DNA of 48,123 nt from an uncultured Pantoea sp. (GTDB taxonomy: Bacteria > Pseudomonadota > Gammaproteobacteria > Enterobacterales > Enterobacteriaceae). Below, one piece after another: positions 10,810 to 20,987 of the stretch. The first letter of the stretch is position 1. Each line of letters starts with the position of its first letter. Location: the NCBI GenBank assembly GCA_913775175.1, contig CAJYKU010000005.1, forward strand, positions 1 to 48,123, given 5' to 3'. The position numbers and the translations under genes were made by a program. Below the pieces are notes generated by a model that was not told where the DNA came from, did no database searches, and saw only the letters and a list, made by a program, of their open reading frames with translations.

Positions 10810-11115
10810 TCACTCACTTTTCTCAGCGGAAACAATGATCTGCTGGAGATTGTAGAGGGTAATAAGCGAATGGAGTTTGTCGGTGATGCCGGTAAACAGC
10901 GGCGTCACGCCTTGCGCACGCACAATTTCGCGCAAATGAACCAGTAGTGCCAGGCCAGCAGAATCGACCCGTTCCAGCGCAGTGACATCAACCACTTTTA
11001 CATTCTGCATCACCGTTTCACGCTGCTGCCATAACGTCAGCAGCGTATCGCGGTCAAGCCTGCCACTCAGCACCAGCGTATCGGCACTACGCTGCCAGCG
11101 TAGCAAATCACTCAT
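10810..11115 (-). CDS. mlaB: Phospholipid transport STAS-domain protein MlaB
   Basis: This 101-residue single STAS domain protein is the small cytoplasmic subunit of the MlaFEDB ABC complex, where MlaB binds the MlaF ATPase and stabilises it. The conserved region VVDVTALERVDSAGLALLVHL includes the serine of the STAS helix. It overlaps mlaC by one base (TAATG), so translation is likely coupled. It is the last structural mla gene of the operon. Confidence 0.93.
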   Translation of the reverse strand: MSDLLRWQRSADTLVLSGRLDRDTLLTLWQQRETVMQNVKVVDVTALERVDSAGLALLVHLREIVRAQGVTPLFTGITDKLHSLITLYNLQQIIVSAEKSE

Positions 11116-11753
11116 TATTGCTGTTTATCCAGTGTAATTGGCTGTGCCGCATAGGTTTTTAGCTGTGCAGTCAGGCCATCAATGCCTTTCGTGCGCAGCA
11201 GATCGCTCCACTCGTTCTGCTTGGTGGTGATCATACTGATACCTTCAGCAATCATATCGTACGCCTGCCATCTGCCACTCTGGCTGTTTTTACGCCACTG
11301 GAAATCGAGGCGGACTGGCGGACGACCGTTAGGATCGATAATGGTCACACGGATTGCAACGATACTTGCGTCACCCAGCGGTTTTTCAGGCTGAATCTGA
11401 TAGGTCTGGCCATGATAGAGCGCCAGCGCCTGACCATAAGCCTGTGCCAGATAGTCACCAAACGCCGCAAAGTAGGCATCACGCTGGGCTGGCGTTGCTT
11501 CACGATAGTAACGACCTAACACCAGTGCACCCGCATATTTGACCTGTACATAGGGCAGCAGCTCCTGACGCACGATCTCCCGCAGATAATCAGGATTCTG
11601 TTTGATTTTAGGCTGTTCATTTTTCAGCCTGGTAAAGGTTTTCGCTGCTGCTTCATTCATCTGTTTATAAGGATTGCTCTGGTCTGCCGTGGCGGCGCTG
11701 GCTGCAAGTGGCGCGATTGCCAGCAGAGCAACCATCAGAAAACGTTTTAACAT
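11115..11753 (-). CDS. mlaC: Periplasmic phospholipid-binding protein MlaC
   Basis: MlaC shuttles phospholipids between the outer-membrane MlaA-OmpC complex and the inner-membrane MlaFEDB transporter. The 212-residue product starts with a signal peptide ending in PLAASAATA and continues with the Tol_Tol_Ttg2/MlaC fold ([33 protein letters not shown]). Length agrees with the E. coli protein (about 211 residues). It lies 19 bp after mlaD in the mlaFEDCB operon. Confidence 0.96.
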   Translation of the reverse strand: MLKRFLMVALLAIAPLAASAATADQSNPYKQMNEAAAKTFTRLKNEQPKIKQNPDYLREIVRQELLPYVQVKYAGALVLGRYYREATPAQRDAYFAAFGDYLAQAYGQALALYHGQTYQIQPEKPLGDASIVAIRVTIIDPNGRPPVRLDFQWRKNSQSGRWQAYDMIAEGISMITTKQNEWSDLLRTKGIDGLTAQLKTYAAQPITLDKQQ

Positions 11754-11772
11754 CGTGTTTTACCTCTCTGAA

Positions 11773-12306
11773 TTATTCCGTTGTGGCAGGTGCTGGCGAA
11801 CGCTCGCCCTCCTGCGACTGATTCTCTTTGTTACCATCGCCGCTCTTGTACAGGAACTGACCAATCAGATCTTCCAGTACCAGGGCAGATTTGGTGTCAC
11901 GCAGCGTATCGCCATCCTTCAGCATAGCTGAGCCCAGCTCAGGATCATCAAAACCGAGATTAAGTGCCAGAAACTGCTCACCCAGTAGCCCCTGAGTGCG
12001 GATAGCCAAAGAGCTGGTATCCGGTATTTTACCGGTGTAACTGTCGCTGATATCCAGAGTAACGCGTGGTGACAGCGTTTTATCATCCAGCGCAATATCA
12101 GATACCCGGCCAATCACTACCCCACCGATTTTTACCGGTGAGCTGATTTTCAATCCGCCAATATTGTCAAACGTGGCGTAGAGCTTCCACGTTGGCTCAG
12201 TGCCCATTGATTTAAGATCGGCTACACGCAGGCTGAGAAACAGCAGCGCTGCCAGCGCAGCCAGCATAAAGAGACCCACCCAGATTTCACTTTTCTTGCT
12301 TTGCAT
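11773..12306 (-). CDS. mlaD: Membrane-anchored MCE-domain protein MlaD
   Basis: MlaD forms the hexameric MCE ring of the inner-membrane MlaFEDB complex. I take the ATG at 12306 (MQSKKSEIWVGLFML), giving 177 residues; an upstream in-frame TTG at 12321 would overlap mlaE. One N-terminal membrane segment (about residues 8-27) is followed by the MCE domain with FDNIGGLKISSPVKIGGVVIG and LLGEQFLALNLG. The C-terminus is hydrophilic and Glu/Pro-rich. It starts 4 nt after the mlaE stop. Confidence 0.96.
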   Translation of the reverse strand: MQSKKSEIWVGLFMLAALAALLFLSLRVADLKSMGTEPTWKLYATFDNIGGLKISSPVKIGGVVIGRVSDIALDDKTLSPRVTLDISDSYTGKIPDTSSLAIRTQGLLGEQFLALNLGFDDPELGSAMLKDGDTLRDTKSALVLEDLIGQFLYKSGDGNKENQSQEGERSPAPATTE

Positions 12307-12310
12307 TGCA

Positions 12311-13093
12311 TTAATTCCCAAACATCAGTGCAGTCAGCACAAAATCCAGCCCAAGCACCGCCAGTGAGGCATGAACGACGGTGCGCGTTGTTGCCCGGCT
12401 GATACCTTCCGACGTCGGAATTGCATCATAGCCATTAAACAGCGCAATCCAGGTTACCGTGATGGCAAAAACTGCGCTTTTAATCAGGCAGTTCAGCACA
12501 TCTTTATGAAAATCCACCGCGCTCTGCATCGCTGACCAGAAAAAGCCGGGATCGATACCCTTCCAGCCCACGCCTACCAGCGCCCCACCGGCGATACCCA
12601 CAGCGGTAAAAATCATCGTTAGCAGCGGCATACTGATAAAGCCAGCCCAGAAGCGCGGTGACACCACGCGTCTTAACGGATCCACCGCCATCATTTCCAT
12701 ACTGGAGAGCTGTTCTGTGGCTTTCATCAGTCCAATCTCTGCCGTTAAAGCTGAACCGGCTCGTCCGGCAAACAGCAGCGCAGTGACCACCGGGCCCAGC
12801 TCACGCAGCAGCGATAGCGCTACCAGCATACCCAGGCTGGTTTCTGCACTATAGGTTGTCAGAACCAGATAGCCCTGCAGTCCCAGTACCATGCCAATAA
12901 ACAGCCCGGATACCACGATAATCAGCAGTGAGAGCACGCCAACGCTGTAGAGCTGCTTCACCAGTAGCGGAGCATGACGACGCAAGGCCGGCTTGCCCAC
13001 CAGCGCATGAAACAGCATCAAGCCTGCCCGGCCAAAGGTCGCGCAGCTGTTTATTCCCCGGCGTCCCAGTGACGCCAGCGCCTGTAACACCAT
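12311..13093 (-). CDS. mlaE: Phospholipid ABC transporter permease MlaE
   Basis: This 260-residue polytopic protein is the permease of MlaFEDB. It shows the MlaE/permease family motifs [21 protein letters not shown] and [17 protein letters not shown] (coupling helix contacting MlaF), followed by about four more hydrophobic helices. The length equals the E. coli protein. It follows mlaF by 4 bp and precedes mlaD by 4 bp, indicating tight operon packing. Confidence 0.96.
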   Translation of the reverse strand: MVLQALASLGRRGINSCATFGRAGLMLFHALVGKPALRRHAPLLVKQLYSVGVLSLLIIVVSGLFIGMVLGLQGYLVLTTYSAETSLGMLVALSLLRELGPVVTALLFAGRAGSALTAEIGLMKATEQLSSMEMMAVDPLRRVVSPRFWAGFISMPLLTMIFTAVGIAGGALVGVGWKGIDPGFFWSAMQSAVDFHKDVLNCLIKSAVFAITVTWIALFNGYDAIPTSEGISRATTRTVVHASLAVLGLDFVLTALMFGN

Positions 13094-13097
13094 CAGC

Positions 13098-13913
13098 TTA
13101 CTCTCTCCCCGTGTGGGTCAAATCACTTAGATAGTCGCCTGCCGCAAAACGGAACGGCACCGGTCCATCTGCATGCCCATCAATAAACTGCCGCACCCTG
13201 GGATCGGGATTCTCCCTTAACTGGCGGGTAGTGCCCTCAGCGATAATTTTTTGCCCGGCCACAATATAGGCGTGATCGGCAATGCTCAGAACCTCAGGCA
13301 CATCGTGTGAAACCACAATGCAGGTCAGGCCAAGCGAATGATTCAGTTCATCAATCAGCTTTACCAGTACACCCATTGTAATCGGATCCTGTCCCACAAA
13401 CGGCTCATCGAACATAATGAGTTCAGGTTCCAGAGCAATCGCGCGCGCCAGCGCCGCACGTCGTGCCATACCGCCTGAGAGCTCAGCCGGCATCAGTTTT
13501 GCTGCACCACGCAGTCCCACCGCTTCCAGCTTCATCATTACCGTGCTATGCAACAGCTCCGGTGGCAGGCGGGTATGCTCACGCAGAGGCCAGGCCACAT
13601 TTTCATAGACGCTTAAATCGGTGAAGAGTGCGCCAGACTGAAACAGCATGCTCATTTTTTTGCGTACGTCGTAGAGTTTACGACGTGACAGCGTCGGAAT
13701 GTTCTGGTCCTGAAACCAGATTTCGCCTTTATCCGGCTGCAGCTGACCACCAATCAGGCGCAGCAGCGTGGTCTTCCCGATGCCGGAAGGCCCCATAATC
13801 GCGGTGACCTTGCCCGCCGGAACCGTCAGTGAAATATCGTCGAATATAGTGCGATCGCCGCGGGTAAAACTTACGCCGCGCACCTCGACCAGATTCGTTT
13901 GCTGCTGAGTCAT
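13098..13913 (-). CDS. mlaF: Phospholipid ABC transporter ATPase MlaF
   Basis: The ATG at 13913 ([11 protein letters not shown]) gives 271 residues, close to the 269 of E. coli MlaF. All ABC ATPase elements are visible: Walker [10 protein letters not shown] near residue 41, Q-loop MLFQSGALF, signature [11 protein letters not shown], Walker [10 protein letters not shown] and the H-loop VVSHDVPEV. The C-terminal stretch [16 protein letters not shown] is typical of MlaF, whose tail contacts the neighbouring subunit. It is the first gene of the mlaFEDCB-ibaG-murA run and diverges from yrbG over a 225-bp promoter region. Confidence 0.97.
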   Translation of the reverse strand: MTQQQTNLVEVRGVSFTRGDRTIFDDISLTVPAGKVTAIMGPSGIGKTTLLRLIGGQLQPDKGEIWFQDQNIPTLSRRKLYDVRKKMSMLFQSGALFTDLSVYENVAWPLREHTRLPPELLHSTVMMKLEAVGLRGAAKLMPAELSGGMARRAALARAIALEPELIMFDEPFVGQDPITMGVLVKLIDELNHSLGLTCIVVSHDVPEVLSIADHAYIVAGQKIIAEGTTRQLRENPDPRVRQFIDGHADGPVPFRFAAGDYLSDLTHTGRE

Positions 13914-14138
13914 TATTACCTCGTTAAGCGGGTCGGGCGTTATAAATGGTGTGGATGGTAGCCTGGTACACCGCAATTCACGATAGTTTTACAGAAACTT
14001 ACCGCGCCGGTGTGGCGAAAACGGTCATTAAATTTACTTTTGGCGCTCAGGGAGTCAAAATCAGCGGCTGATTTCTCACACTTCAGGCACTTTTGTCAGT
14101 TCAGGTTTGCTGACACCGTTATCCATCAAGGATTTTTC

Positions 14139-15122
14139 ATGTTCGTAGCCACTGCTCTGCTGTTTATCGGATTGCTGTTACTGGTTTATGGCGCCGATCG
14201 TCTGGTCTTCAGCACAGCAATTTTATGCCGTTCACTGGGCATTCCGCCGCTGATTATTGGCATGACGGTGGTAAGTATAGGCACATCACTTCCTGAACTT
14301 ATTATCTCGCTCTCTGCGGTACAACATGGGCAGATGGATTTAGCTGTAGGCACCGCACTTGGCTCAAATATCACGAATATTCTGCTTATTTTAGGTGCTG
14401 CCGCGCTGCTTCACCCTTTAACCGTACACTCCAATTTGATTCGGCGCGAATTTCCGCTGCTGCTGCTGGTTTCACTGCTAAGCGGAATTATGCTATTTGA
14501 TAATCATCTCAGCCGGTTAGATGGCGTGGCGCTGCTACTGATGGCACTTTTTTATCTGCTGGTGGTGATTCGTATTGCCCGCCGTGCTGAGCGCGACAAC
14601 AGCGATCCACTGACGCGAGAGCAGGTGGCTGAACTGCCACGTGATGAGTCTGGCAACCGGGTGGCCTTTCTCTGGCTGGCGGTATCGCTGATTATTCTGC
14701 CAATGTCGACCCGTATGGTAATCGATAACGCCACCGTTTTTGCTGACTACTTTGGCATTAGTGAGCTGGTGATGGGTCTGACGCTTATCGCGGTGGGTAC
14801 CAGTCTGCCGGAACTGGCTACGGTGATAGCAGGTGCGCTGAAAGGTGAAGATGATATTGCGATTGGTAACCTGATTGGTGCCAATATTTTTAATCTGGCA
14901 ATTGTTCTGGGCCTGCCAGCCCTGCTCCATCCCGACGACGTAAACCCACTGGCTTTCAGCCGCGATTACTGGGTGATGCTGGGCGTCAGCGTACTGTTTG
15001 CGCTGGTTTGCCTGCTGCGTAAACGCCACGTTGGTCGGGTAGCGGGTACGCTGTTGCTGGCAGGATTTCTTTTCTGGGTGATATGGCTTTGGCTCTGCCC
15101 CTACTCTCTTACCAGCTATTAA
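14139..15122 (+). CDS. yrbG: Calcium/sodium antiporter family protein YrbG
   Basis: The ATG at 14139 gives 327 residues; the longer frame from 14010 runs through the promoter region. YrbG belongs to the Ca2+/cation antiporter superfamily with two inverted repeats, each carrying an alpha motif: GTSLPELIISLSA with GSNITN, and GTSLPELATVIAG with GANIFN. About ten membrane helices are apparent. Substrate in vivo is not established. It heads the run yrbG-kdsD-kdsC-lptC-lptA-lptB as in E. coli, 12 bp before kdsD. Confidence 0.93.
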   Translation: MFVATALLFIGLLLLVYGADRLVFSTAILCRSLGIPPLIIGMTVVSIGTSLPELIISLSAVQHGQMDLAVGTALGSNITNILLILGAAALLHPLTVHSNLIRREFPLLLLVSLLSGIMLFDNHLSRLDGVALLLMALFYLLVVIRIARRAERDNSDPLTREQVAELPRDESGNRVAFLWLAVSLIILPMSTRMVIDNATVFADYFGISELVMGLTLIAVGTSLPELATVIAGALKGEDDIAIGNLIGANIFNLAIVLGLPALLHPDDVNPLAFSRDYWVMLGVSVLFALVCLLRKRHVGRVAGTLLLAGFLFWVIWLWLCPYSLTSY

Positions 15123-15134
15123 GGACGCACTGAT

Positions 15135-16115
15135 ATGTCACAGCAGCAAGCGGAGTTTGATTTTCAGCAGGCGGGTAAAAATGTACTGCGTATCGAACGT
15201 GAAGGACTGGAGCAGCTTGATCAATATATTAACGATGACTTCAGTCGCGCCTGTCAGCTGATCTATACCTGTCTGGGCAAAGTTGTGGTGATGGGCATGG
15301 GAAAATCGGGCCATATCGGTAAGAAAATGGCCGCAACCTTTGCCAGCACCGGCACCGCCTCTTTCTTTGTGCATCCCGGTGAAGCGAGTCACGGCGATCT
15401 GGGAATGGTGGGCACCAGCGATGTGGTCATTGCCATTTCCAACAGCGGCGAATCCGCAGAAATTCTGGCGCTTATCCCGGTACTGAAACGACAGAATGTT
15501 CAGCTTATCTGCATTACCAGTCGTCCTGAGAGCGCCATGGGCCGTGCAGCCGATGTACATTTGTGCGTCAAAGTACCGCAGGAAGCCTGTCCGCTTGGAC
15601 TGGCACCCACGTCCAGCACCACGGCAACGCTGGTAATGGGCGATGCTCTGGCGGTGGCACTACTGGAGGCTCGCGGTTTTACACCAGAAGATTTTGCCAT
15701 GTCCCACCCTGGTGGTGCACTGGGGCGCAAACTGCTGCTGCATGTCAGCGACATTATGCATAGCGGCGCTGAAATACCGCATGTGACCCGTGACGCGTCG
15801 CTGCGCGATGCACTGCTGGAGATCACGCGCAAAAATCTTGGTCTGACGGTGATTGTTGACGATCTGATGAAAATTGAAGGTATTTTTACCGATGGCGACT
15901 TACGCCGTATCTTTGATATGGGGATCAATTTTCAGTCGGCGCGCATTGAGGATGTTATGACGCCGGGCGGGATCCGCGTGCGTCCAAATATGCTGGCAGT
16001 AGATGCCCTTAATCTGATGCAAAACAAAAACATTACCTCTGTACTGGTGGCCGATGACGATCGTCTGCTGGGCGTGGTACATATGCATGACATGCTGCGC
16101 GCTGGCGTAGTCTGA
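15135..16115 (+). CDS. kdsD: D-arabinose 5-phosphate isomerase KdsD
   Basis: KdsD converts ribulose 5-phosphate to arabinose 5-phosphate, the first step toward Kdo for LPS. The 326-residue protein has an SIS sugar isomerase domain (GKVVVMGMGKSGHIGKKMAATFAST near residues 50-75, ISNSGESAE) and two C-terminal CBS domains (about 205-326, ending HMHDMLRAGVV). The catalytic K, E and H residues of the SIS domain (including LSHPGG-type FAMSHPGGALGRK) are retained. It is followed 13 bp later by kdsC of the same pathway. Confidence 0.96.
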   Translation: MSQQQAEFDFQQAGKNVLRIEREGLEQLDQYINDDFSRACQLIYTCLGKVVVMGMGKSGHIGKKMAATFASTGTASFFVHPGEASHGDLGMVGTSDVVIAISNSGESAEILALIPVLKRQNVQLICITSRPESAMGRAADVHLCVKVPQEACPLGLAPTSSTTATLVMGDALAVALLEARGFTPEDFAMSHPGGALGRKLLLHVSDIMHSGAEIPHVTRDASLRDALLEITRKNLGLTVIVDDLMKIEGIFTDGDLRRIFDMGINFQSARIEDVMTPGGIRVRPNMLAVDALNLMQNKNITSVLVADDDRLLGVVHMHDMLRAGVV

Positions 16116-16128
16116 ACAGGAAACTGAA

Positions 16129-16695
16129 ATGAACGCTGAAAACGCGATGATCGCCACCTGCTATGGGCCGGTAGCTGCTGATGTTATGGCGCGTGCCGCA
16201 CAAATCCGCCTGCTGATTTGTGACGTCGATGGTGTCATGTCTGACGGGCTGATTTATATGGGAAATAGTGGCGAAGAGTTAAAAGCGTTTAATGTCCGGG
16301 ATGGATATGGCATACGTTGCCTGCTGACCTCAGGCATTGAAGTCGCTATTATAACCGGCCGCCGCGCGAAGCTGCTGGAAGATCGCTGTCAGACGCTGGG
16401 TATTACGCATCTTTACCAGGGACAGTCAGATAAGCTTTTGGCGTGGCACGAACTTCTGGATAAACTGTCTCTGGATAAGGCGCAGGTTGCCTATATTGGA
16501 GACGATCTTATCGACTGGCCAGTCATGGCGCAGGCGGGGCTGAGCGTCGCCGTGGCAGATGCACATCCGGTACTGTTACCACGTGCCGATTATGTCACAC
16601 GCATCAGCGGCGGTCGCGGCGCGGTTCGTGAAGTGTGCGACCTGATATTACTGGCGCAGAATAAATTTGAGGATGCCAAAGGGCAATCAGTATGA
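16129..16695 (+). CDS. kdsC: Kdo 8-phosphate phosphatase KdsC
   Basis: KdsC hydrolyses Kdo 8-phosphate to Kdo and phosphate. This 188-residue HAD-family protein matches the E. coli length. The nucleophile motif is ICDVDGVMSDG near residue 31, motif II TGRRAK, and motif III IGDDLIDWPVM. It belongs to the tetrameric C0 subclass without a cap domain. Its stop overlaps the lptC start by 4 nt (ATGA). Confidence 0.97.
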   Translation: MNAENAMIATCYGPVAADVMARAAQIRLLICDVDGVMSDGLIYMGNSGEELKAFNVRDGYGIRCLLTSGIEVAIITGRRAKLLEDRCQTLGITHLYQGQSDKLLAWHELLDKLSLDKAQVAYIGDDLIDWPVMAQAGLSVAVADAHPVLLPRADYVTRISGGRGAVREVCDLILLAQNKFEDAKGQSV

Positions 16696-17264
16696 GTAAA
16701 AGCAGGCGTTGGATAACGCTGATTCTGGCTCTGATCGCGCTGGTGCTGATCGGCTGGAATCTGACGAATCAGAACCAGAGCGCAACGCCGTTGGCCTCGA
16801 ACGATCAGGAGCCAACCTATACCAGCGCTAACTCTAATACCGTGGTGTATAACCCAACCGGGGCACTGGCATATAAACTTGTCTCGGATAAGGTCACCTA
16901 CTTTTCAGCTGACGAAGTTAGCTGGTTTGATAATCCGGTGATGACCACGTTTGATGAAAACAAAGTGCCAACCTGGCGGGTTCGGGCAGATAAAGCAAAA
17001 CTGACCAATGATCGTATGCTTTATCTGTATGGTCATGTTGAAGTGCACACGCTGACCCAGGATTCTCAGCTTGAGCGCATTATCACTGACAATGCCCAGG
17101 TTAATCTGACTACTCAGGATGTCATGTCTGACGATCAGGTTACGCTGTTTGGCCGCAGTTTTAACTCCACTGGCATGAAAATGCGCGGCAATTTACGCAC
17201 CAAAAATGCTGAGCTGCTTGAAAAGGTCAAAACATCTTATGAAATTCAACATGAACAAAAATAG
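16692..17264 (+). CDS. lptC: LPS export protein LptC
   Basis: LptC is the bitopic inner-membrane component that receives LPS from LptB2FG and passes it to LptA. The 190-residue product has one N-terminal membrane segment (about residues 7-24) and a periplasmic beta-jellyroll (DNPVMTTFDENKVPTWRVRAD, LYGHVEVHT). It overlaps kdsC by 4 nt and its 3' end overlaps lptA by 26 nt, the same coupled layout as in E. coli. Confidence 0.96.
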   Translation: MSKSRRWITLILALIALVLIGWNLTNQNQSATPLASNDQEPTYTSANSNTVVYNPTGALAYKLVSDKVTYFSADEVSWFDNPVMTTFDENKVPTWRVRADKAKLTNDRMLYLYGHVEVHTLTQDSQLERIITDNAQVNLTTQDVMSDDQVTLFGRSFNSTGMKMRGNLRTKNAELLEKVKTSYEIQHEQK

Positions 17265-17793
17265 CCTTAAGGCGTTGCTGCTGGGTTCGCTGCTGGCGGG
17301 GAGCTTACCTGCGCTGGCGGTAACCGGAGACTCCGAAAAGCCGGTTAATATTGACTCAGTTAACCAGGCACTCGATCTGCAGGGTAACGTTGCTACCTTT
17401 ACCGGCAATGTCATTGTGACCCAGGGCACGATCAAAATCACAGCAGATAAAGTGGTGGTTACCCGTCCTGGCGGTGATAGCAATAAAACCATTGTTGATG
17501 CGTATGGTAATCCGGCAACGTTTTATCAGATGCAGGATAGCGGCAAGCCGGTTCAGGGTCATGCTGCCAAACTGCACTATGAACTCGCCAACGACTTTGT
17601 CGAGCTGACCGGTAATGCCTTTATTGAACAGCAGGATAGTAATATCAAAGGCGATCGCATCACCTATCTGGTGAAAGAGCAGAAAATGCAGGCCTATAGT
17701 CAGGGCCAGAGCAAGCGTGTCACCACGGTGCTGGTGCCTTCACAGCTGCAGGATAAAAACGGTTCCGCTGCGAGCCCTAAAAAGAGTAACTGA
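17239..17793 (+). CDS. lptA: Periplasmic LPS bridge protein LptA
   Basis: LptA polymerises into the periplasmic bridge that carries LPS to LptDE. The start MKFNMNKNSLKAL at 17239 gives 184 residues and a signal peptide ending near PALAVTGD. The OstA/LptA beta-jellyroll shows VTFTGNV-like repeats (NVATFTGNVIVTQGTIKI, ELTGNAFIEQQDSNIKGD). The start lies inside the end of lptC, so translation is probably coupled. lptB follows after 3 bp. Confidence 0.96.
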   Translation: MKFNMNKNSLKALLLGSLLAGSLPALAVTGDSEKPVNIDSVNQALDLQGNVATFTGNVIVTQGTIKITADKVVVTRPGGDSNKTIVDAYGNPATFYQMQDSGKPVQGHAAKLHYELANDFVELTGNAFIEQQDSNIKGDRITYLVKEQKMQAYSQGQSKRVTTVLVPSQLQDKNGSAASPKKSN

Positions 17794-17796
17794 CAG

Positions 17797-18522
17797 ATGG
17801 CAACTTTAGTCGCTGAAAATCTGGCAAAAGCCTATAAAGGCCGCCGCGTCGTCGAGGATGTTAGCCTGCAGGTTAAATCTGGCGAAATCGTCGGTCTGCT
17901 CGGCCCGAACGGAGCCGGAAAAACCACAACCTTTTATATGGTAGTGGGCATAGTACCGCGCGATGCCGGTCGTATTGTGATTGACGATGAAGATATCAGT
18001 ATTTTACCGCTGCACGCCCGGGCGCGTCGCGGCATTGGCTATCTGCCGCAGGAAGCCTCTATTTTTCGCCGTCTGAGCGTTTATGATAACCTGATGGGCG
18101 TGTTGCAAATCCGTGATGATCTCACTGAAGAGCAGCGTCAGGATCGTGCCAACGAGCTGATGGAAGAGTTTCATATCGGGCATCTGCGCAATAGCCTGGG
18201 CCAGGCGCTCTCAGGTGGTGAACGGCGTCGTGTGGAAATTGCGCGCGCGCTGGCGGCTAATCCCAAGTTTATTCTGCTGGATGAGCCGTTTGCCGGGGTT
18301 GATCCTATCTCCGTTATCGATATCAAAAAGATCATTGAACATTTGCGCGACAGCGGGCTTGGTGTCCTGATCACCGATCATAACGTGCGTGAAACGCTGG
18401 CAGTGTGTGAGCGCGCCTATATCGTCAGCCAGGGCAACCTGATTGCTCATGGCACCCCTGACGAAATTCTGGCAGATGAGCAGGTTAAGCGGGTTTATTT
18501 GGGCGAAGAGTTCAGACTCTGA
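17797..18522 (+). CDS. lptB: LPS export ABC transporter ATPase LptB
   Basis: LptB is the cytoplasmic ATPase dimer that powers LPS extraction with LptF and LptG. The 241-residue protein shows Walker [10 protein letters not shown] near residue 37, Q-loop [11 protein letters not shown], signature [13 protein letters not shown], Walker [14 protein letters not shown] and the H-loop ITDHNVRET. Length equals E. coli LptB. It ends the LPS export genes and lies 48 bp before rpoN. Confidence 0.97.
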   Translation: MATLVAENLAKAYKGRRVVEDVSLQVKSGEIVGLLGPNGAGKTTTFYMVVGIVPRDAGRIVIDDEDISILPLHARARRGIGYLPQEASIFRRLSVYDNLMGVLQIRDDLTEEQRQDRANELMEEFHIGHLRNSLGQALSGGERRRVEIARALAANPKFILLDEPFAGVDPISVIDIKKIIEHLRDSGLGVLITDHNVRETLAVCERAYIVSQGNLIAHGTPDEILADEQVKRVYLGEEFRL

Positions 18523-18570
18523 TAAGGTGTCGATTAACCCGATATTTGCTTAGGACATCCAAGCCAGATT

Positions 18571-20004
18571 ATGAAGCAAGGTTTGCAACTCAGGTTCAGC
18601 CAGCAACTGGCAATGACTCCCCAGCTGCAGCAGGCTATTCGCCTGCTGCAGCTCTCTACGCTTGAACTCCAGCAGGAGCTCCAGCAGGCGCTGGAGAGCA
18701 ACCCGCTGCTTGAGCAAACCGATATTCATGAAGAAGTTGACGCACGTGAATCTCAGGAGAGCGATACGCTGGATACCCGCGAGGCGCTGGAACAGAAAGA
18801 GATGCCGGATGAACTGCCTCTCGATGCCTCATGGGATGAGATCTATACTGCTGGCACGCCCTCCGGCACCGGCACTGATTATCAGGATGATGAGCTGCCG
18901 GTTTACCAGGGAGAGACCACCCAGTCACTCCAGGATTACCTGATGTGGCAGGTGGAGCTGACGCCCTTTACGGATACCGATCGCGCAATTGCGACATCTA
19001 TCGTGGATGCTATCGATACCACAGGTTATCTCACGGTAAGCCTGCAGGAGATCTGCGATAGTATTGGTGACGATGAGCTGACACTGGAAGAGGTGGAAGC
19101 CGTGCTTAAGCGCGTTCAGCGCTTTGATCCGGTAGGCGTCGGTGCTCGCGATCTGCGCGACTGTTTGCTGGTGCAGTTGTCGCAATATGCGGCAGATACG
19201 CCCATGCTAAAAGAGGCGCGACTGATTGTTAGTGAGCATCTTGATCTGCTGGCAAACCACGATTTTCGCAGTCTGATGCGCGTAACCCGACAGAAAGAAG
19301 AGGTGCTGAAAGAGGCGATGCTGCTGATTCAGTCACTCGATCCGCGTCCCGGCCAGTCAATCAATACGGCTGAGCCTGAATATGTCATTCCGGATGTGCT
19401 GGTCCGTAAAGTTAATACGCGCTGGGTTGTGGAGCTGAATGCCGAGAGCTTGCCACGACTGAAAATAAATCAGCACTACGCTGCAATGGGCGGTTCAGCG
19501 CGCAGTGACAGTGATAGTCAGTTTATTCGTAACAATCTGCAGGAAGCACGCTGGCTGATCAAAAGCCTGGAGAGCCGCAACGATACCCTGCTTAAGGTGA
19601 CCCGCTGCATTGTTGCCCAGCAGCAGGCGTTTTTTGAACAGGGCGAAGAGTATATGCGTCCGATGGTGCTGGCTGATATTGCACAGCAGGTTGATATGCA
19701 TGAATCGACAATTTCACGTGTCACCACGCAGAAGTATCTGCACAGCCCGCGTGGTATCTTTGAACTGAAATATTTTTTCTCCAGTCACGTCAGCACTGAA
19801 GGAGGCGGCGAAGCCTCTTCAACAGCTATTCGCGCTCTGGTGAAAAAATTGATTGCTGCGGAAAATCCCGCAAAGCCCTTGAGCGACAGCAAACTGACCT
19901 CCATGTTGTCTGAACAGGGCATCATGGTAGCGCGACGTACGGTTGCGAAGTATCGCGAGTCTTTATCTATACCGCCCTCAAACCAGCGCAAGCAGCTGGT
20001 CTGA
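18571..20004 (+). CDS. rpoN: RNA polymerase sigma-54 factor RpoN
   Basis: The 477-residue protein equals E. coli RpoN in length. The glutamine/leucine-rich N-terminal region I ([22 protein letters not shown]) contacts bacterial enhancer-binding proteins. An acidic linker follows, then the core-binding region, an HTH region, and the C-terminal RpoN box [10 protein letters not shown] that recognises the -24 element. It sits between lptB and hpf. The sigma-54/NtrC-like sites near 26.2-26.3 kb in this window are possible targets of this factor. Confidence 0.98.
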   Translation: MKQGLQLRFSQQLAMTPQLQQAIRLLQLSTLELQQELQQALESNPLLEQTDIHEEVDARESQESDTLDTREALEQKEMPDELPLDASWDEIYTAGTPSGTGTDYQDDELPVYQGETTQSLQDYLMWQVELTPFTDTDRAIATSIVDAIDTTGYLTVSLQEICDSIGDDELTLEEVEAVLKRVQRFDPVGVGARDLRDCLLVQLSQYAADTPMLKEARLIVSEHLDLLANHDFRSLMRVTRQKEEVLKEAMLLIQSLDPRPGQSINTAEPEYVIPDVLVRKVNTRWVVELNAESLPRLKINQHYAAMGGSARSDSDSQFIRNNLQEARWLIKSLESRNDTLLKVTRCIVAQQQAFFEQGEEYMRPMVLADIAQQVDMHESTISRVTTQKYLHSPRGIFELKYFFSSHVSTEGGGEASSTAIRALVKKLIAAENPAKPLSDSKLTSMLSEQGIMVARRTVAKYRESLSIPPSNQRKQLV

Positions 20005-20025
20005 ACGAACAGAGAAGAGAGACCT

Positions 20026-20313
20026 ATGCAGCTAAACCTTACCGGACTGAATGTCGAAACCACGGCGCCACTGCGCGAATTTGTTAACAACAAATTTGCC
20101 AGACTGGAACACTATTACGATCGCATCAATCAGGTTTATATTGTTCTGAAAGTCGAGAAGGTCACGCAGATTGCAGAGGCAACCCTGCATGTAAACGGTG
20201 GTGAGCTGCACGCCACTGCGGAAGCGGAAGATATGTACGCGGCCATTGATGGGCTGGTGGATAAGCTGGCGCGCCAGCTGACCAAACACAAAGACAAATT
20301 AAAGAAACACTAA
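20026..20313 (+). CDS. hpf: Ribosome hibernation promoting factor HPF (short form)
   Basis: This 95-residue protein has the beta-alpha-beta-beta-beta-alpha fold of HPF/YfiA, starting MQLNLTGLNVETTAPLREFV and ending in a lysine-rich tail. Short HPF works with RMF to convert 90S dimers to 100S ribosomes in stationary phase. The gene lies 21 bp after rpoN, and a hairpin separates it from ptsN. Confidence 0.96.
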   Translation: MQLNLTGLNVETTAPLREFVNNKFARLEHYYDRINQVYIVLKVEKVTQIAEATLHVNGGELHATAEAEDMYAAIDGLVDKLARQLTKHKDKLKKH

Positions 20314-20359
20314 CCTTCACGCTTGCCGGGCGCTGACTGACTCAGCACTCAGGGAGAAA

Positions 20360-20387
20360 ATGGGGCGAACAGTTCGCCCCGTTTTGT
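20360..20387 (+). terminator. Terminator or attenuator between hpf and ptsN
   Basis: GGGGCGAA (20362-20369) pairs with TTCGCCCC (20373-20380) and is followed by GTTTTG. The T tract is short, so partial readthrough into ptsN-rapZ-ptsO is likely. Confidence 0.65.
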
Positions 20388-20448
20388 CATCTGCGCAAGC
20401 GCCGGCAGAGCTTCTGCTCTGTGGCTATGTGAACTCGCAAGTGAAACG

Positions 20449-20934
20449 ATGATGAACAACGATCTGACACTGGAATTGAGCTCGGTCCTGACGCCAGACT
20501 GCACCCGCAGCGGCGTACACTGCCAGAGTAAAAAACGCGCGCTGGAAATTATCAGCGAACTGGCAGCGAGGCAGCTCAATCTGCCGCACCAGACGCTTTT
20601 CGAAGCGATTTTGACCCGTGAGCGCATGGGCAGTACCGGCATCGGCAACGGGATTGCTATTCCGCACGGCAAGCTGGAAGAGGATACACTGCGCGCGGTA
20701 GGCGTATTTATCAGCCTCGATCAGCCGATTGCGTTCGATGCTGTCGACAATCAGCCGGTGGACCTGCTGTTTGCCTTGCTGGTGCCTGCCGATCAGTGCA
20801 AAACGCACCTGCATACCCTGTCGCTGGTAGCCAAGCGTCTGGCCGATAAAACCGTCTGTCGTCGTCTGCGCGCGGCTCAGAGCGACAGCGAGCTTTACGC
20901 CATCATTACAGAAGCTCAGGAAGCGCATTCATAA
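20449..20934 (+). CDS. ptsN: Nitrogen-PTS EIIA component PtsN (EIIA-Ntr)
   Basis: This 161-residue PTS EIIA domain receives phosphate from PtsO (NPr). In E. coli its unphosphorylated form binds regulators of K+ transport and other targets. The phospho-acceptor is H73 in GIGNGIAIPHGK. Two adjacent ATG codons (20449, 20452) are possible; the first aligns with E. coli. The neighbours rpoN, rapZ and ptsO are the conserved nitrogen-PTS cluster. Confidence 0.96.
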   Translation: MMNNDLTLELSSVLTPDCTRSGVHCQSKKRALEIISELAARQLNLPHQTLFEAILTRERMGSTGIGNGIAIPHGKLEEDTLRAVGVFISLDQPIAFDAVDNQPVDLLFALLVPADQCKTHLHTLSLVAKRLADKTVCRRLRAAQSDSELYAIITEAQEAHS

Positions 20935-20987
20935 GCGACATATAGCGTCGTCGGTTAGTGAACCGGTTATAAAAGGGGAGAGATGTG